Origin: MGML01 sp034416335
GTDB lineage: Bacteria; Chloroflexota; Dehalococcoidia; Dehalococcoidales; UBA2162
Direction: 5' to 3'
NCBI GenBank assembly: GCA_034416335.1
Contig: DAOULV010000010.1
Coordinates: forward strand, 1 to 64,000
DNA length: 64,000 nt
Each line of letters starts with the position of its first letter. Position 1 is the first letter of the stretch. Under the pieces are notes generated by a model. It was given only the letters and a program-made list of their open reading frames with translations, searched no databases and was not told the DNA's origin. The translations under genes and the position numbers were made by a program. This document shows, piece after piece, positions 33,933 to 41,425 of the stretch.

Positions 33933-34171
33933 GTCAGGAAGAATGATATTACCTGCAGCACGATTATCGCTGCCATTGGTGAGAAATCGATACCTCCACT
34001 CGCTGGAAGAATGTGTCTTATCGGTGAAAGTATCGGTTCGGTAATGTGAAACAGGATATCGGTAAAGGAATTGGCTTGGCCGGGAGAGACCCAGGACATT
34101 ATCGCTCTCAGAAAAATACAAATGGTAAGGATTTCGCAGATTACTCTGAGAACGGTAAAAACAATAGACAT
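33929..34171 (-). CDS. YggT-family membrane protein
   Basis: 80 residues with two hydrophobic segments (about 4-23 and 63-80) around FLRAIMSWVSPGQ and ITEPILSPIRHILP, the YggT signature. The family is linked to osmotic or K+ homeostasis and to cell-division/yggS clusters; function is not settled. It overlaps the proC stop by one base (TAATG), as in the common proC-yggT arrangement. The 3' end runs into the terminator stem. Confidence 0.88.
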   Translation of the reverse strand: MSIVFTVLRVICEILTICIFLRAIMSWVSPGQANSFTDILFHITEPILSPIRHILPASGGIDFSPMAAIIVLQVISFFLT

Positions 34172-34977
34172 TATTTCTCCCCACCGAGTTCACGCGACCG
34201 GTTATAGGCTGCTTCCAGTGCCCTGACCACCAGGTCTTTAAAGTTCCCCTTTTCCAGTACTTCCAGCGCCGCGGCGGTGGTCCCTCCCTTTGAAGTAACC
34301 ATCCTTCTCAATTCGGCCGGGTCTGTTCCCGTCTCTCTCATCAGTTTACCGGATCCTATAAGCGTCTGAAGTACCAGTTCGCAGGCAGTCTCGCGAGTAA
34401 ACCCGATGCGAACGGCGGCTTCCGTTAGTGCTTCCGTGAAATAGAAGAAATATGCCGGGCCGCTTCCGCTGACGGAGGTAACCATGTCAAGGTATTTTTC
34501 GTCATCGAAATAAAACTCCCTGCCGATTGCTCCGAGTATCGAGCGGGCCAGTTCCTTTTGTTCGTCGGATACCTCGGGAGTTGCCGTCCAGCCGCTCATT
34601 CCCTCGAATACCTGGGCAGGTGTGTTCGGCATTACCCTGACAGCCGATTTATGAACCAGTCCCTGGCAAATAGTGCCGAGCTTTACCCCTGCCATAATCG
34701 ATATGATAAGCTGCTCCTGCATAATTTTATTTTCCAGGTCTTTCAGGATTTCAGGCGCTGTCTGTGGTTTAACCGAAAACAGCACCACTTCCTTCCCGAC
34801 CACGGCTTCACGATTGTAGGTGGTTACCGATACGCCGTATGTTTTCCTCAGGTATTCCAACCTGTCTTCAACGACATCACTAACAGTTATGTCAACCGGT
34901 TTTACCAGCCCCTTATCTATAATGGCCGAAAGAATTGCAGTGCCCATATTCCCGCCGCCGATAAATGCAATTTTCAT
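34171..34977 (-). CDS. proC: Pyrroline-5-carboxylate reductase (copy 1)
   Basis: 268 residues. NAD(P) loop IAFIGGGNMGTAIL, middle motifs FSVKPQ, VRVMPNTPAQVFEGM and VSGSGPAYFFYFTEALTEAA, and the C-terminal proline-site motif VTSKGGTTAAALEVLEKG. It reduces P5C to proline. It lies 23 bases after a second, closely similar proC, so the pair is a tandem duplication. This copy is coupled to yggT. Confidence 0.95.
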   Translation of the reverse strand: MKIAFIGGGNMGTAILSAIIDKGLVKPVDITVSDVVEDRLEYLRKTYGVSVTTYNREAVVGKEVVLFSVKPQTAPEILKDLENKIMQEQLIISIMAGVKLGTICQGLVHKSAVRVMPNTPAQVFEGMSGWTATPEVSDEQKELARSILGAIGREFYFDDEKYLDMVTSVSGSGPAYFFYFTEALTEAAVRIGFTRETACELVLQTLIGSGKLMRETGTDPAELRRMVTSKGGTTAAALEVLEKGNFKDLVVRALEAAYNRSRELGGEK

Positions 34978-35000
34978 GATTCATATCTCCTCGTCTTCCA

Positions 35001-35804
35001 TTATCTTCTGCCCAGTTCCATTGACCTTTTATATGCTGCTTTTACTGCCCTGACACTAAGATTGTTGAAATTTCCTCCGCTAAGAACCGCTAATGCTGCG
35101 GCAGTAGTCCCGCCTGGATTAGTGACCATACGGCGGAGTTCCGATGGTTCTATCTTTGTTTCTCTGATTAACTTACCCGAACCAATTATCGTCTGTAATA
35201 CGATCTCACGGGCGACCTCCGATGATAAACCGATTTGTCTGGCTGCTTGTTCGAGTGCTTCAACAAAGAGGAAGAAGTATGCCGGCCCACTGCCGCTGAC
35301 AGCCGTGACCATGTCAAGATATTTCTCATCATCTACATATATCTCCCTGCCGATAGCACCCAGAATTGAACCTGTATATGCTTTCTGCTGCTCAGTCACA
35401 TCAGTGGTGGCTGTCCAGACACTCATACCTTCACCTACCTGCGCAGGAGTATTCGGCATAACCCTGACTATGGCAGAATGTTTCAATCCTTCACTCAATG
35501 TTTTAATCGTAATACCTGCCATGATAGACAGTATTAGCTGTTCAGGCTTGACTTGTCCGCTAAGTCCATTCATTACTTCGTTAACATCGTATGGTTTGGT
35601 TGACAGGATAATTACATCCTTGTTTTTCACAGCTTCAAGATAATCGCCGGTCACATCGACGCCATATTTCCCCTTAAGGTAATCCAGCCGGCTGCGACTG
35701 CGTCCCTTGACGGATATGTCGCCGGATGTAGCCAGGCGTTTATTTAACATCGCAGCAAGTACGGCTTCACCCATATTCCCGCCGCCGATAAATGCTATCT
35801 TCAT
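35001..35804 (-). CDS. proC: Pyrroline-5-carboxylate reductase (copy 2)
   Basis: 267 residues, co-linear with copy 1 and identical in most motifs: IAFIGGGNMGEAVL, STKPYD in place of SVKPQ, VRVMPNTPAQVGEGM, VSGSGPAYFFLFVEALEQAA, VTNPGGTTAAALAVLSGG. All catalytic and cofactor motifs are intact, so it is not a decaying copy. It is transcribed first of the pair. A small difference after the Rossmann loop may alter cofactor or substrate preference. Confidence 0.94.
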   Translation of the reverse strand: MKIAFIGGGNMGEAVLAAMLNKRLATSGDISVKGRSRSRLDYLKGKYGVDVTGDYLEAVKNKDVIILSTKPYDVNEVMNGLSGQVKPEQLILSIMAGITIKTLSEGLKHSAIVRVMPNTPAQVGEGMSVWTATTDVTEQQKAYTGSILGAIGREIYVDDEKYLDMVTAVSGSGPAYFFLFVEALEQAARQIGLSSEVAREIVLQTIIGSGKLIRETKIEPSELRRMVTNPGGTTAAALAVLSGGNFNNLSVRAVKAAYKRSMELGRR

Positions 35805-35820
35805 GACTTCTTCCTTTTTG

Positions 35821-35845
35821 TCATTCCCGCGAAGGCGGGAATCTA
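35821..35845. repeat. Short palindromic repeat (REP-like)
   Basis: Hairpin ATTCCCGC (35823-35830), loop GAAG, GCGGGAAT (35835-35842), within TCATTCCCGCGAAGG. This wording is a very common dispersed intergenic repeat in bacteria. It lies between the proC pair and the TM2 gene. Confidence 0.75.
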
Positions 35846-35846
35846 A

Positions 35847-36224
35847 TTATTTGACAAGACCTCCTTTACCGTCTTCCATTGATCCGCAGACAATGGTGAT
35901 AAAATCCACAATCGCCCAAATACCTGCGATGGTCATCAACATAATACTAAACCATGACATTGCTGCGATGGTTAGTACCAGACCAGTGCCTCCGATAATA
36001 AGTAGAAAAACACCACTCCAGGTTCTACCAATATACAGTCTATGTATCCCGAATAAGCCTAAAAACCATGCAAGAATTGCAGCTGTGACTTTAGAAGGTT
36101 GGCGGATATGAACGTTTTTAAATACAGACAATCCGCTACCGCAGTATTCACAGTACCCGGTTCCAGCGGGATTTAGGTGCGCACAATATGGACATATAAG
36201 CGATTGATTCTCCTTTCCCCCCAC
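35847..36224 (-). CDS. TM2-domain protein with N-terminal zinc ribbon
   Basis: 125 residues. Zinc ribbon CPYCAHL...CEYCGSG (residues 11-30). The TM2 domain follows from about residue 47 with AAILAWFLGLFGIHRLYIGRTWSG, two membrane segments joined by GGTGLVL, and a polar C-terminal AIVDFI. Function of TM2 proteins in bacteria is unknown; the zinc ribbon plus TM2 layout is common. The GTG at 36224 is the only plausible start; AGGAGG is 14 bases away, which is long. Confidence 0.8.
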   Translation of the reverse strand: MGGKENQSLICPYCAHLNPAGTGYCEYCGSGLSVFKNVHIRQPSKVTAAILAWFLGLFGIHRLYIGRTWSGVFLLIIGGTGLVLTIAAMSWFSIMLMTIAGIWAIVDFITIVCGSMEDGKGGLVK

Positions 36225-36251
36225 TTCTTCTTACATAACCTCCTCACCGCT

Positions 36252-36278
36252 GTACATTCCCTTTCAATAAAAGGGAAT
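36252..36278. other. Inverted repeat between leuS and the TM2 gene
   Basis: Perfect 11-bp arms ACATTCCCTTT and AAAGGGAATGT around a 5-base loop. It follows the leuS stop on the minus strand but has no U-tract, so it may be a weak terminator or mRNA 3'-end stabiliser. Confidence 0.5.
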
Positions 36279-36286
36279 GTTGTCCA

Positions 36287-38728
36287 CTATTTTACCACTA
36301 TATTAACCAGTTTACCGGGCACATATATTTCTTTTACAGTTGTCTTGCCGTCGATATGATTCTTTACCTTATCGCTGGTCCGTGCTTTTTCAATGGCTTC
36401 GGATTCGGTGATCGATGCCGGAACGGATATACGATCGCGCAGCTTGCCGTTCACCTGCATCACCAAGGTGATTTCTTCTTCCTTAGCAAGTTGCTCGTCC
36501 CACTCGAGCCAGTCCTGGTTGTGAATACTGTATTCACGTCCGGTCAACTGCCACAACTCCTCTGTAATATGAGGGGCCGTCGGTGCCAGCAGGAGTAGCA
36601 GTTTTTCTATCGCCTCATCCCAGTCCGCTTTTTTCACCTGCCCGGCTTCTTTAACTTTTGCCAGATAATTCGTGTATTCCATAAGTGCCGCCACCATAAT
36701 GTTGAATCGCAGTCTTTCGATATCATTGGTTACCTTCCGGATAGTCTGGTGTATCATCCGCTGCAAACCGACAACCGCTTTGTCATCCGCCGTTTTTTCT
36801 TTATACGGTTCCAGTACCAGGTTCCATATCCGGTTATACCAGCGACTCACCCCGGCTATGCCGCTGTCATCCCAGTCACCTCCCTGTTCCCAGGGCCCGA
36901 CGAACATCAGGTACGTGCGGACTGTATCCGAGCCGAGTTCTTTTACATACTCGTCCGGGTTTACCACGTTGCCGCGTGATTTACTCATCTTATGTCCGCC
37001 GAACACGATATGTCCCTGGCAGAAAAGACGATTGAACGGTTCGCTAAAAGGGATCAGTCCCATATCATGCAGTGCCATGGTGAAAAACCTGACGAACAGC
37101 AGGTGCATCACGGAATGCTCGGCGCCGCCGGTATACATATCCACGGGCAGCCAGTACTTCACTTTATCAGGTTCAAATGCTACCTTATCGGAATGCGGAC
37201 TCACGTAACGCAGGTGATACCAGGAAGAGCAGACGAATGTATCCAGCGTATCCGTTTCCCGTTTTGCCGGCGCGCCGCATTTCGGACATTCGGTATTTAG
37301 AAACTTCTCGTTATAGGCGAGAGGTGACTCACCGGTAGGCTTGAACTCAGCGTCTTCCGGCAGCAATACCGGCAGGTCTTTCTCGGGCACAGGTACGATA
37401 CCGCACTTGTTACAGTAGATGATCGGTATCGGAGCGCCCCAGTAACGCTGGCGTGAAACCAGCCAGTCACGCAGCCTGTAGGTTACCGTTGGCCCTCCCC
37501 AGCCTTTCTCCGCAAGGTATGCCGCTACGGCATCAATACCCTGCTCACTGGGAGTACCGTCGAACTGCGCCGAATTCACCATTATACCCGGCTCTATATA
37601 GGCTTCTTCAAACTCCCCGCCGTTCCAGTCTTCAGGCTTTATCACGACCCTGATAGGAATGTCGTATTTCCTGGCGAAGGCGAAATCACGTTCGTCATGG
37701 GCCGGTACCGCCATAACGGCACCGGTACCATAGGTGAGCAATACGTAATCAGCAATCCAGATAGGCACCTTTTCACCGTTTACCCTGTTCACACAGTAAG
37801 CCCCGGTGAAGACTCCGTCCTTTTCCTTATCAGTGGAAAGTCGCTCAATCTCGGTCTGGCGTCGTGAGTGTTCCACGTAAGCGTCAACCTCGGCTTTTCT
37901 ATCTGGAGTGGTTAGTTTCGCCACCAGGGGGTGCTCCGGGGCCAGGACCATAAAGGTAACTCCGTAAAGAGTATCGGGACGGGTGGTAAACACCCTGATT
38001 TCTTTCTCTTCGACTCCCGGATGGTCCAGTTCGAATGAAATATCGGCGCCGGTGCTCCTGCCCACCCAGTTTCGCTGCATTATCTTGACACGTTCAGGCC
38101 AGTCGATACCTTCATGCTGCATCAGCTCGTCGGCGTATTTGGTAATTCTGAAAAACCACTGCTCCAGGTCCTTGTGGGTTACTTCGGTCCCGCAACGTTC
38201 GCATTCTCCTCCTACCACCTGTTCGTTAGCCAGCACCGTCTGGCAGCTAGGGCACCAGTTAACAGGAGCCAGGCGTTTGTATGCCAGATCGTTCTCATAT
38301 AACTTGAGGAACAGCCATTGAGTCCATTTATAATATTCGGGTTCGCTGGTGATAACTTCTCTATTCCAGTCGTAAATAGCCCCGATACTTTTAAGCTGTT
38401 TACGCATGAAATCTATATTCTCCGTCGTCCAGGTATGAGGATGAATACCTCGTTTTATAGCCGCATTCTCGCCATTAAGACCGAAAGAATCGAAACCCAT
38501 CGGATGGAGTACATTATAACCCTGCATCCGCCTGTACCTGGCATGGACATCCGAAGGTGCCATTGCATACCAGTGTCCTATGTGAAGGTCTCCGGAAGTA
38601 TATGGAAACATGGTAAGTGCGTAGTACTTTGGTTTGGGGCTGTCTTCGGACGTTTCATAAAGCCCGTCTTCAGCCCATTTCTGCTGCCACTTCTTTTCGA
38701 TGTCCATCGGTGAGTACTTGTCTGTCAT
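36287..38728 (-). CDS. leuS: Leucyl-tRNA synthetase
   Basis: 813 residues, class I. HIGH motif in PYTSGDLHIGHWYAM, zinc-like cysteines CPSCQ...CERCG, the CP1 editing domain (about 220-410) with TTRPDTLYGVTFM and TYGTGAVMAVPAHDERD, KMSKS motif in GHKMSKSRGNVVNPDEYV, anticodon-binding domain, and C-terminal domain ending KEIYVPGKLVNIVVK. Length is normal for the bacterial type. It has its own promoter. Confidence 0.98.
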   Translation of the reverse strand: MTDKYSPMDIEKKWQQKWAEDGLYETSEDSPKPKYYALTMFPYTSGDLHIGHWYAMAPSDVHARYRRMQGYNVLHPMGFDSFGLNGENAAIKRGIHPHTWTTENIDFMRKQLKSIGAIYDWNREVITSEPEYYKWTQWLFLKLYENDLAYKRLAPVNWCPSCQTVLANEQVVGGECERCGTEVTHKDLEQWFFRITKYADELMQHEGIDWPERVKIMQRNWVGRSTGADISFELDHPGVEEKEIRVFTTRPDTLYGVTFMVLAPEHPLVAKLTTPDRKAEVDAYVEHSRRQTEIERLSTDKEKDGVFTGAYCVNRVNGEKVPIWIADYVLLTYGTGAVMAVPAHDERDFAFARKYDIPIRVVIKPEDWNGGEFEEAYIEPGIMVNSAQFDGTPSEQGIDAVAAYLAEKGWGGPTVTYRLRDWLVSRQRYWGAPIPIIYCNKCGIVPVPEKDLPVLLPEDAEFKPTGESPLAYNEKFLNTECPKCGAPAKRETDTLDTFVCSSWYHLRYVSPHSDKVAFEPDKVKYWLPVDMYTGGAEHSVMHLLFVRFFTMALHDMGLIPFSEPFNRLFCQGHIVFGGHKMSKSRGNVVNPDEYVKELGSDTVRTYLMFVGPWEQGGDWDDSGIAGVSRWYNRIWNLVLEPYKEKTADDKAVVGLQRMIHQTIRKVTNDIERLRFNIMVAALMEYTNYLAKVKEAGQVKKADWDEAIEKLLLLLAPTAPHITEELWQLTGREYSIHNQDWLEWDEQLAKEEEITLVMQVNGKLRDRISVPASITESEAIEKARTSDKVKNHIDGKTTVKEIYVPGKLVNIVVK

Positions 38729-38783
38729 CTTCCAATCCTTCTATCGTCGGTTAGATTCAATATGTGTGTAACTACGCGTGACT

Positions 38784-38813
38784 ATATTATCACTTTTATG
38801 TAAAACTTTTCAA
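38784..38813 (-). promoter_or_regulatory. Promoter of leuS
   Basis: Minus strand -35 TTGAAA (38813-38808), 18-bp spacer, -10 TAATAT (38789-38784), about 55 bases before the leuS ATG. No T-box sequence was seen in the leader. Confidence 0.6.
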
Positions 38814-38822
38814 GTATCCGTG

Positions 38823-38850
38823 TTGACAATGTCCGTTATTAATTGATAAT
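38823..38850 (+). promoter_or_regulatory. Promoter of the FAH-family gene
   Basis: Consensus -35 TTGACA (38823-38828), 16-bp spacer, -10 GATAAT (38845-38850). Divergent from the leuS promoter. It leaves a leader of about 130 bases. Confidence 0.65.
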
Positions 38851-38855
38851 CTACG

Positions 38856-38879
38856 GTCGAAAAGTAACCGTTTTTCGAC
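38856..38879 (+). promoter_or_regulatory. Inverted repeat at the start of the FAH leader
   Basis: 8-bp perfect arms GTCGAAAA and TTTTCGAC separated by 8 bases, placed at the expected transcription start. A second imperfect repeat, CGGTT/AACCG, lies at about 38919-38934. Either an operator or a 5' stem-loop; no riboswitch class recognised. Confidence 0.45.
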
Positions 38880-38990
38880 GGATTTATACAGGTCTGTTGC
38901 CTGATACAGGACCGGTGTCGGTTATCACCGAACCGCAGCAATTGCAGATCGATGACGCACGCAGAATGATGAGAAGACCGGAGGACTGAT

Positions 38991-39743
38991 ATGAAAATAG
39001 TAAGGTTCAGGGCTGCTGAAACGGCACATTATGGAGTACTCGAAGATGACGTTATAACCCAGTTGGCGGAAGAACCGTATCGCGGGATAATGCCACTCGG
39101 TAAAACTTACAAGACTGGCGAGGTCAGACTCCTTGCCCCCTGTGTGCCGTCGAAAATAATCGCTCTCGGGTTGAACTACAGGAGCCATGCCGAAGAAACA
39201 CATAATCCGGTGCCCGAATCACCGTTGATATTCCTTAAACCTCCTACGTCCGTAATTGGTCCCGGTGATAACATCATTTATCCTCCCTCCTCTATCAGAG
39301 TGGACTACGAATGCGAACTGGCTGTGGTTATCGGTAAAACGGCCCGTATGGTGACAGCCGATAAAGCCCTCGAGTATGTATTCGGATACACCTGCCTGAA
39401 TGACGTAACAGCCCGGGACCACCAGAGAGATGATGTCCAGTGGACACGGGGAAAAGGACACGATACGTTCGGACCGATCGGACCGTGTATAGAAACGGAA
39501 CTGGACCCGGGAAATGTTAATGTCAGCACCTATTTGAACGGTGAATTGAAGCAGCAGGGAAACACCTCCGATTTAATCTTCTCTGTTCCTGAAATCATCA
39601 GTTTTATTTCCGGCGTTATGACGCTTCTGCCGGGTGATGTTATCGCAACGGGAACTCCCAGCGGGATCGGAGCGATGAAACCCGGTGACATAGTTGAAAT
39701 CAGGATAAACCCTGTGGGTGTATTAAAAAACTACGTTGTATAG
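38991..39743 (+). CDS. Fumarylacetoacetate hydrolase-family protein
   Basis: 250 residues. FAH/HHDD-isomerase fold with ALGLNYRSHAEE, PLIFLKPPTSVIGPGD, and metal-ligand Glu residues in DYECELAVVIGK; TARDHQ, GKGHDTFGPIGP and the C-terminal GDVIATGTPSGIGAM are all family hallmarks. Members include oxaloacetate decarboxylase, acylpyruvase and catechol-pathway hydrolases; acylpyruvase/oxaloacetate decarboxylase is most plausible for a stand-alone gene. Ribosome site GGAGG. The half-ferritin gene follows by 20 bases. Confidence 0.88.
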   Translation: MKIVRFRAAETAHYGVLEDDVITQLAEEPYRGIMPLGKTYKTGEVRLLAPCVPSKIIALGLNYRSHAEETHNPVPESPLIFLKPPTSVIGPGDNIIYPPSSIRVDYECELAVVIGKTARMVTADKALEYVFGYTCLNDVTARDHQRDDVQWTRGKGHDTFGPIGPCIETELDPGNVNVSTYLNGELKQQGNTSDLIFSVPEIISFISGVMTLLPGDVIATGTPSGIGAMKPGDIVEIRINPVGVLKNYVV

Positions 39744-39763
39744 TGGTAATAAGGAGGTGTAAA

Positions 39764-40069
39764 ATGCCGGACTTTGGTTCACCATTTGCCGGAATGGCCA
39801 GTGACAGAAAACTTACCAAAGAAGAACTGATGCGTGCGATAAGGTTCATGGTTTCAGCTGAGTATGAAGCAGTCCAGATGTATATGCAGCTTGCCGAATC
39901 CATAGATGATAAGCTGGCGATAGCTGTGCTCAAGGATATTGCCGATGAAGAACGTGTCCACGCCGGTGAGTTTCTCAGGCTTCTCAGGGAACTTGCTCCG
40001 GACGAAGAAGGTTTCTATGCAGAGGGAGCGGAAGAGGTAGAAGAAGAGATAGAAAAACAGGGTAAATAA
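39764..40069 (+). CDS. Half-ferritin (encapsulated-ferritin/rubrerythrin-like) protein
   Basis: 101 residues from the ATG at 39764, 5 bases after a strong AAGGAGGTG. Two helices carry one half of a di-iron site: Glu33 in SAEYEAVQMYMQLAES and Glu63/His66 in DEERVHAGEFLRLL. A second ExxH pair is absent, so two subunits must meet to build the site, as in encapsulated ferritins. A Glu-rich C-terminal tail (EGAEEVEEEIEKQ) follows. No encapsulin shell gene is adjacent. Probably iron oxidation or storage, or peroxide handling; inference from motif. Confidence 0.8.
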   Translation: MPDFGSPFAGMASDRKLTKEELMRAIRFMVSAEYEAVQMYMQLAESIDDKLAIAVLKDIADEERVHAGEFLRLLRELAPDEEGFYAEGAEEVEEEIEKQGK

Positions 40070-40104
40070 AAAAGTCCCGATGGGGGATTTCCCCCATCGG
40101 GACT
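40064..40104 (-). terminator. Strong terminator of the DUF2089/SHOCT operon
   Basis: Perfect 14-bp stem AGTCCCGATGGGGG/CCCCCATCGGGACT (40073-40104) with a 4-base loop. On the minus strand it is followed by TTTTTTATTT. It also sits right after the convergent half-ferritin gene and may act on that transcript more weakly. Confidence 0.9.
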
Positions 40105-40116
40105 GAATAAAGGAAT

Positions 40117-40554
40117 TTATTCAGCGAATACGCGTACTTTTGTTTTACCGTCGACGTCTACTTCGAGGTCGCTGAGCGCTGTAATCAGGTCTTCAAGGTC
40201 TTCCGGTTTCATATTTCTCAGGTCGAAGTCCACGCCTTTTTCTCTCATCGCTTCATTCATTTTGTCCGACGCGTGAGGTGGAATAAGAGAGGTAAGTTTC
40301 ATTCCGGCGCGAATCAGGCTCATGGGGACTCTGACGTTCACCTTGTCGACGTCCTCGGCGCCTTCCGCACCAGGTCCGGGCTCTACAACGACCCTCAGGA
40401 ATTTTGGCATCTGCTTAGTTTCCGTGTTTACCGGTGTATAGGGACTTTCGGTTGTAGCTTCGTTACCGGTTACAGCCAGTAATCTTTCTGCTTCGTCAAC
40501 GCTTATCTTATTTTCAGCCAGCATTTCTAGGATTCTTTTTCTATTCTCACTCAT
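40117..40554 (-). CDS. SHOCT-like domain protein
   Basis: 145 residues. An N-terminal short helical SHOCT-like motif, RILEMLAENKISVDEAERLLAV, is followed by a linker and a conserved region with VNVRVPMSLIRAGMKLTSLIPP and DVDGKTKVRVFAE, as in proteins annotated near DUF2089 and LiaX/YvlB-type envelope-stress genes. No signal peptide or catalytic motif is seen. Last gene of a three-gene operon with a membrane protein and a DUF2089 regulator; a sensor or adaptor role is inferred. Confidence 0.7.
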   Translation of the reverse strand: MSENRKRILEMLAENKISVDEAERLLAVTGNEATTESPYTPVNTETKQMPKFLRVVVEPGPGAEGAEDVDKVNVRVPMSLIRAGMKLTSLIPPHASDKMNEAMREKGVDFDLRNMKPEDLEDLITALSDLEVDVDGKTKVRVFAE

Positions 40555-40575
40555 TTTTATCTCCTTTGGTTGTTT

Positions 40576-40857
40576 TTATTTGACCAGTACCAGGACGCTT
40601 TCGTCCTTTCTGCCGTTCACCACGTCCACTTCAAGCCCGCGCATCGCACAAATTACTGAGAAGAGTGCCGGTGCGCAGAGCACTGTTCTTGCGTATCCGA
40701 AAGGCAATACAATCAGGGCTGCCAGGAGTGCCAGCGGTGCGAGGGCGATCATAAGTACGGCAACTATCGGGAAGATTACAAATAACGGTATCCATAATCC
40801 GAATTTGGTATTGCTGTTTCTTATCCTGATACGCATGATTAATGGCGGTCTAATCAT
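40576..40857 (-). CDS. Small membrane protein of unknown function
   Basis: 93 residues. A basic N-terminus is followed by a long hydrophobic hairpin (about residues 22-55: LWIPLFVIFPIVAVLMIALA and LALLAALIVLPFGYA), then a cytoplasmic-looking tail with EVDVVNGRKDESVLVLV. I do not recognise a family. It overlaps the upstream DUF2089 gene by 8 bases and precedes the SHOCT gene, so it is likely the membrane partner of that set. Confidence 0.65.
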   Translation of the reverse strand: MIRPPLIMRIRIRNSNTKFGLWIPLFVIFPIVAVLMIALAPLALLAALIVLPFGYARTVLCAPALFSVICAMRGLEVDVVNGRKDESVLVLVK

Positions 40858-41236
40858 TTTTTAACCTCTCTATCGCCTCTTCGGCGGTTATTTCTCCCCT
40901 TTCAAGCTGGGAAAGTACTTCATCCTGCTCGTCCGGGGTCACACCCGAAGATGTATACGGATAGTTCTGGACAAGTTTCAGCTTATCAGCCAGACGGTTT
41001 AACCGGTTTTTCACCGTCGGATAACTTATCCCGAACATTTCCTCCATGTCTTTTATGGAGCCGTGACACTGGATGAATGCCATCACGAAAACCTGTTCTT
41101 CGGCGGACAACCTGGCGAGCATCGGCAGTTCGAACTCGCCTTCTATGGCAATGCCGCTCTGGGTGAGACGAACCTTTTCTATGGTAATATCGGCTCCCTG
41201 GGTCAACTTTGTCAGCTCATTCCAATCTTTAGTCAT
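40850..41236 (-). CDS. DUF2089-family HTH protein with C-terminal SHOCT-like helix
   Basis: 128 residues from the ATG at 41236, 6 bases after AGGAAGG; a TTG at 41242 abuts that site and is less likely. The middle has a sigma-like/HTH region: LSAEEQVFVMAFIQCHGSIK and GISYPTVKNRLNRLADKLKL. The C-terminus (LSQLERGEITAEEAIERLK) repeats the SHOCT-like motif of the operon's last gene. A DNA-binding autoregulator is the natural reading, and A/T palindromes overlap its promoter. Confidence 0.8.
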   Translation of the reverse strand: MTKDWNELTKLTQGADITIEKVRLTQSGIAIEGEFELPMLARLSAEEQVFVMAFIQCHGSIKDMEEMFGISYPTVKNRLNRLADKLKLVQNYPYTSSGVTPDEQDEVLSQLERGEITAEEAIERLKND

Positions 41237-41290
41237 TTTCAACCTTCCTGGTAAGTAACATTAACTATATTAACTTAACAATTAATTATT

Positions 41291-41326
41291 TTAATATATA
41301 TTAAACTATTTATTTAACTTTGTCAA
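41291..41326 (-). promoter_or_regulatory. Promoter and palindromic operator of the DUF2089 operon
   Basis: Minus strand -35 TTGACA (41326-41321), 17-bp spacer, -10 TAATAT (41303-41298). A perfect 14-bp palindrome TTAATATATATTAA (41291-41304) covers the -10. Related half sites TTAAC/GTTAA recur downstream (41261-41278), a likely operator array. Confidence 0.7.
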
Positions 41327-41399
41327 CCCCTGTTTTGAAAAAAGTCAAAAATTATTTTAAAGATTATTAAGATATTTAACCTGACAGCGAATATTCCTG

Positions 41400-41405
41400 T
41401 ATAAT
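41400..41405 (+). promoter_or_regulatory. -10 element before the Cys-rich gene
   Basis: Consensus TATAAT, 20 bases before the ATG, with only a weak TTAACC-like -35. AGAAGG lies before the start codon. Confidence 0.45.
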
Positions 41406-41425
41406 TTTAATGAAGAAGGTCTGAA

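Noticed and set aside
33924..34193. Second minus-strand frame over yggT
   Set aside because: Different frame from the YggT motif-containing one and runs into the terminator hairpin; a shadow.
34558..35643. 361-codon plus-strand frame opposite the two proC genes
   Set aside because: Runs antisense through both proC copies with Ser/Cys-rich composition typical of shadow frames.
36252..36278. Inverted repeat after leuS as a certain terminator
   Set aside because: Stem is good, but neither strand has a U-tract after it, so it was listed only as an inverted repeat.
38729..38783. T-box riboswitch upstream of leuS
   Set aside because: The leader from the predicted promoter is only about 55 bases and has no T-box core; the same check on the hisS and leuA leaders was also negative.
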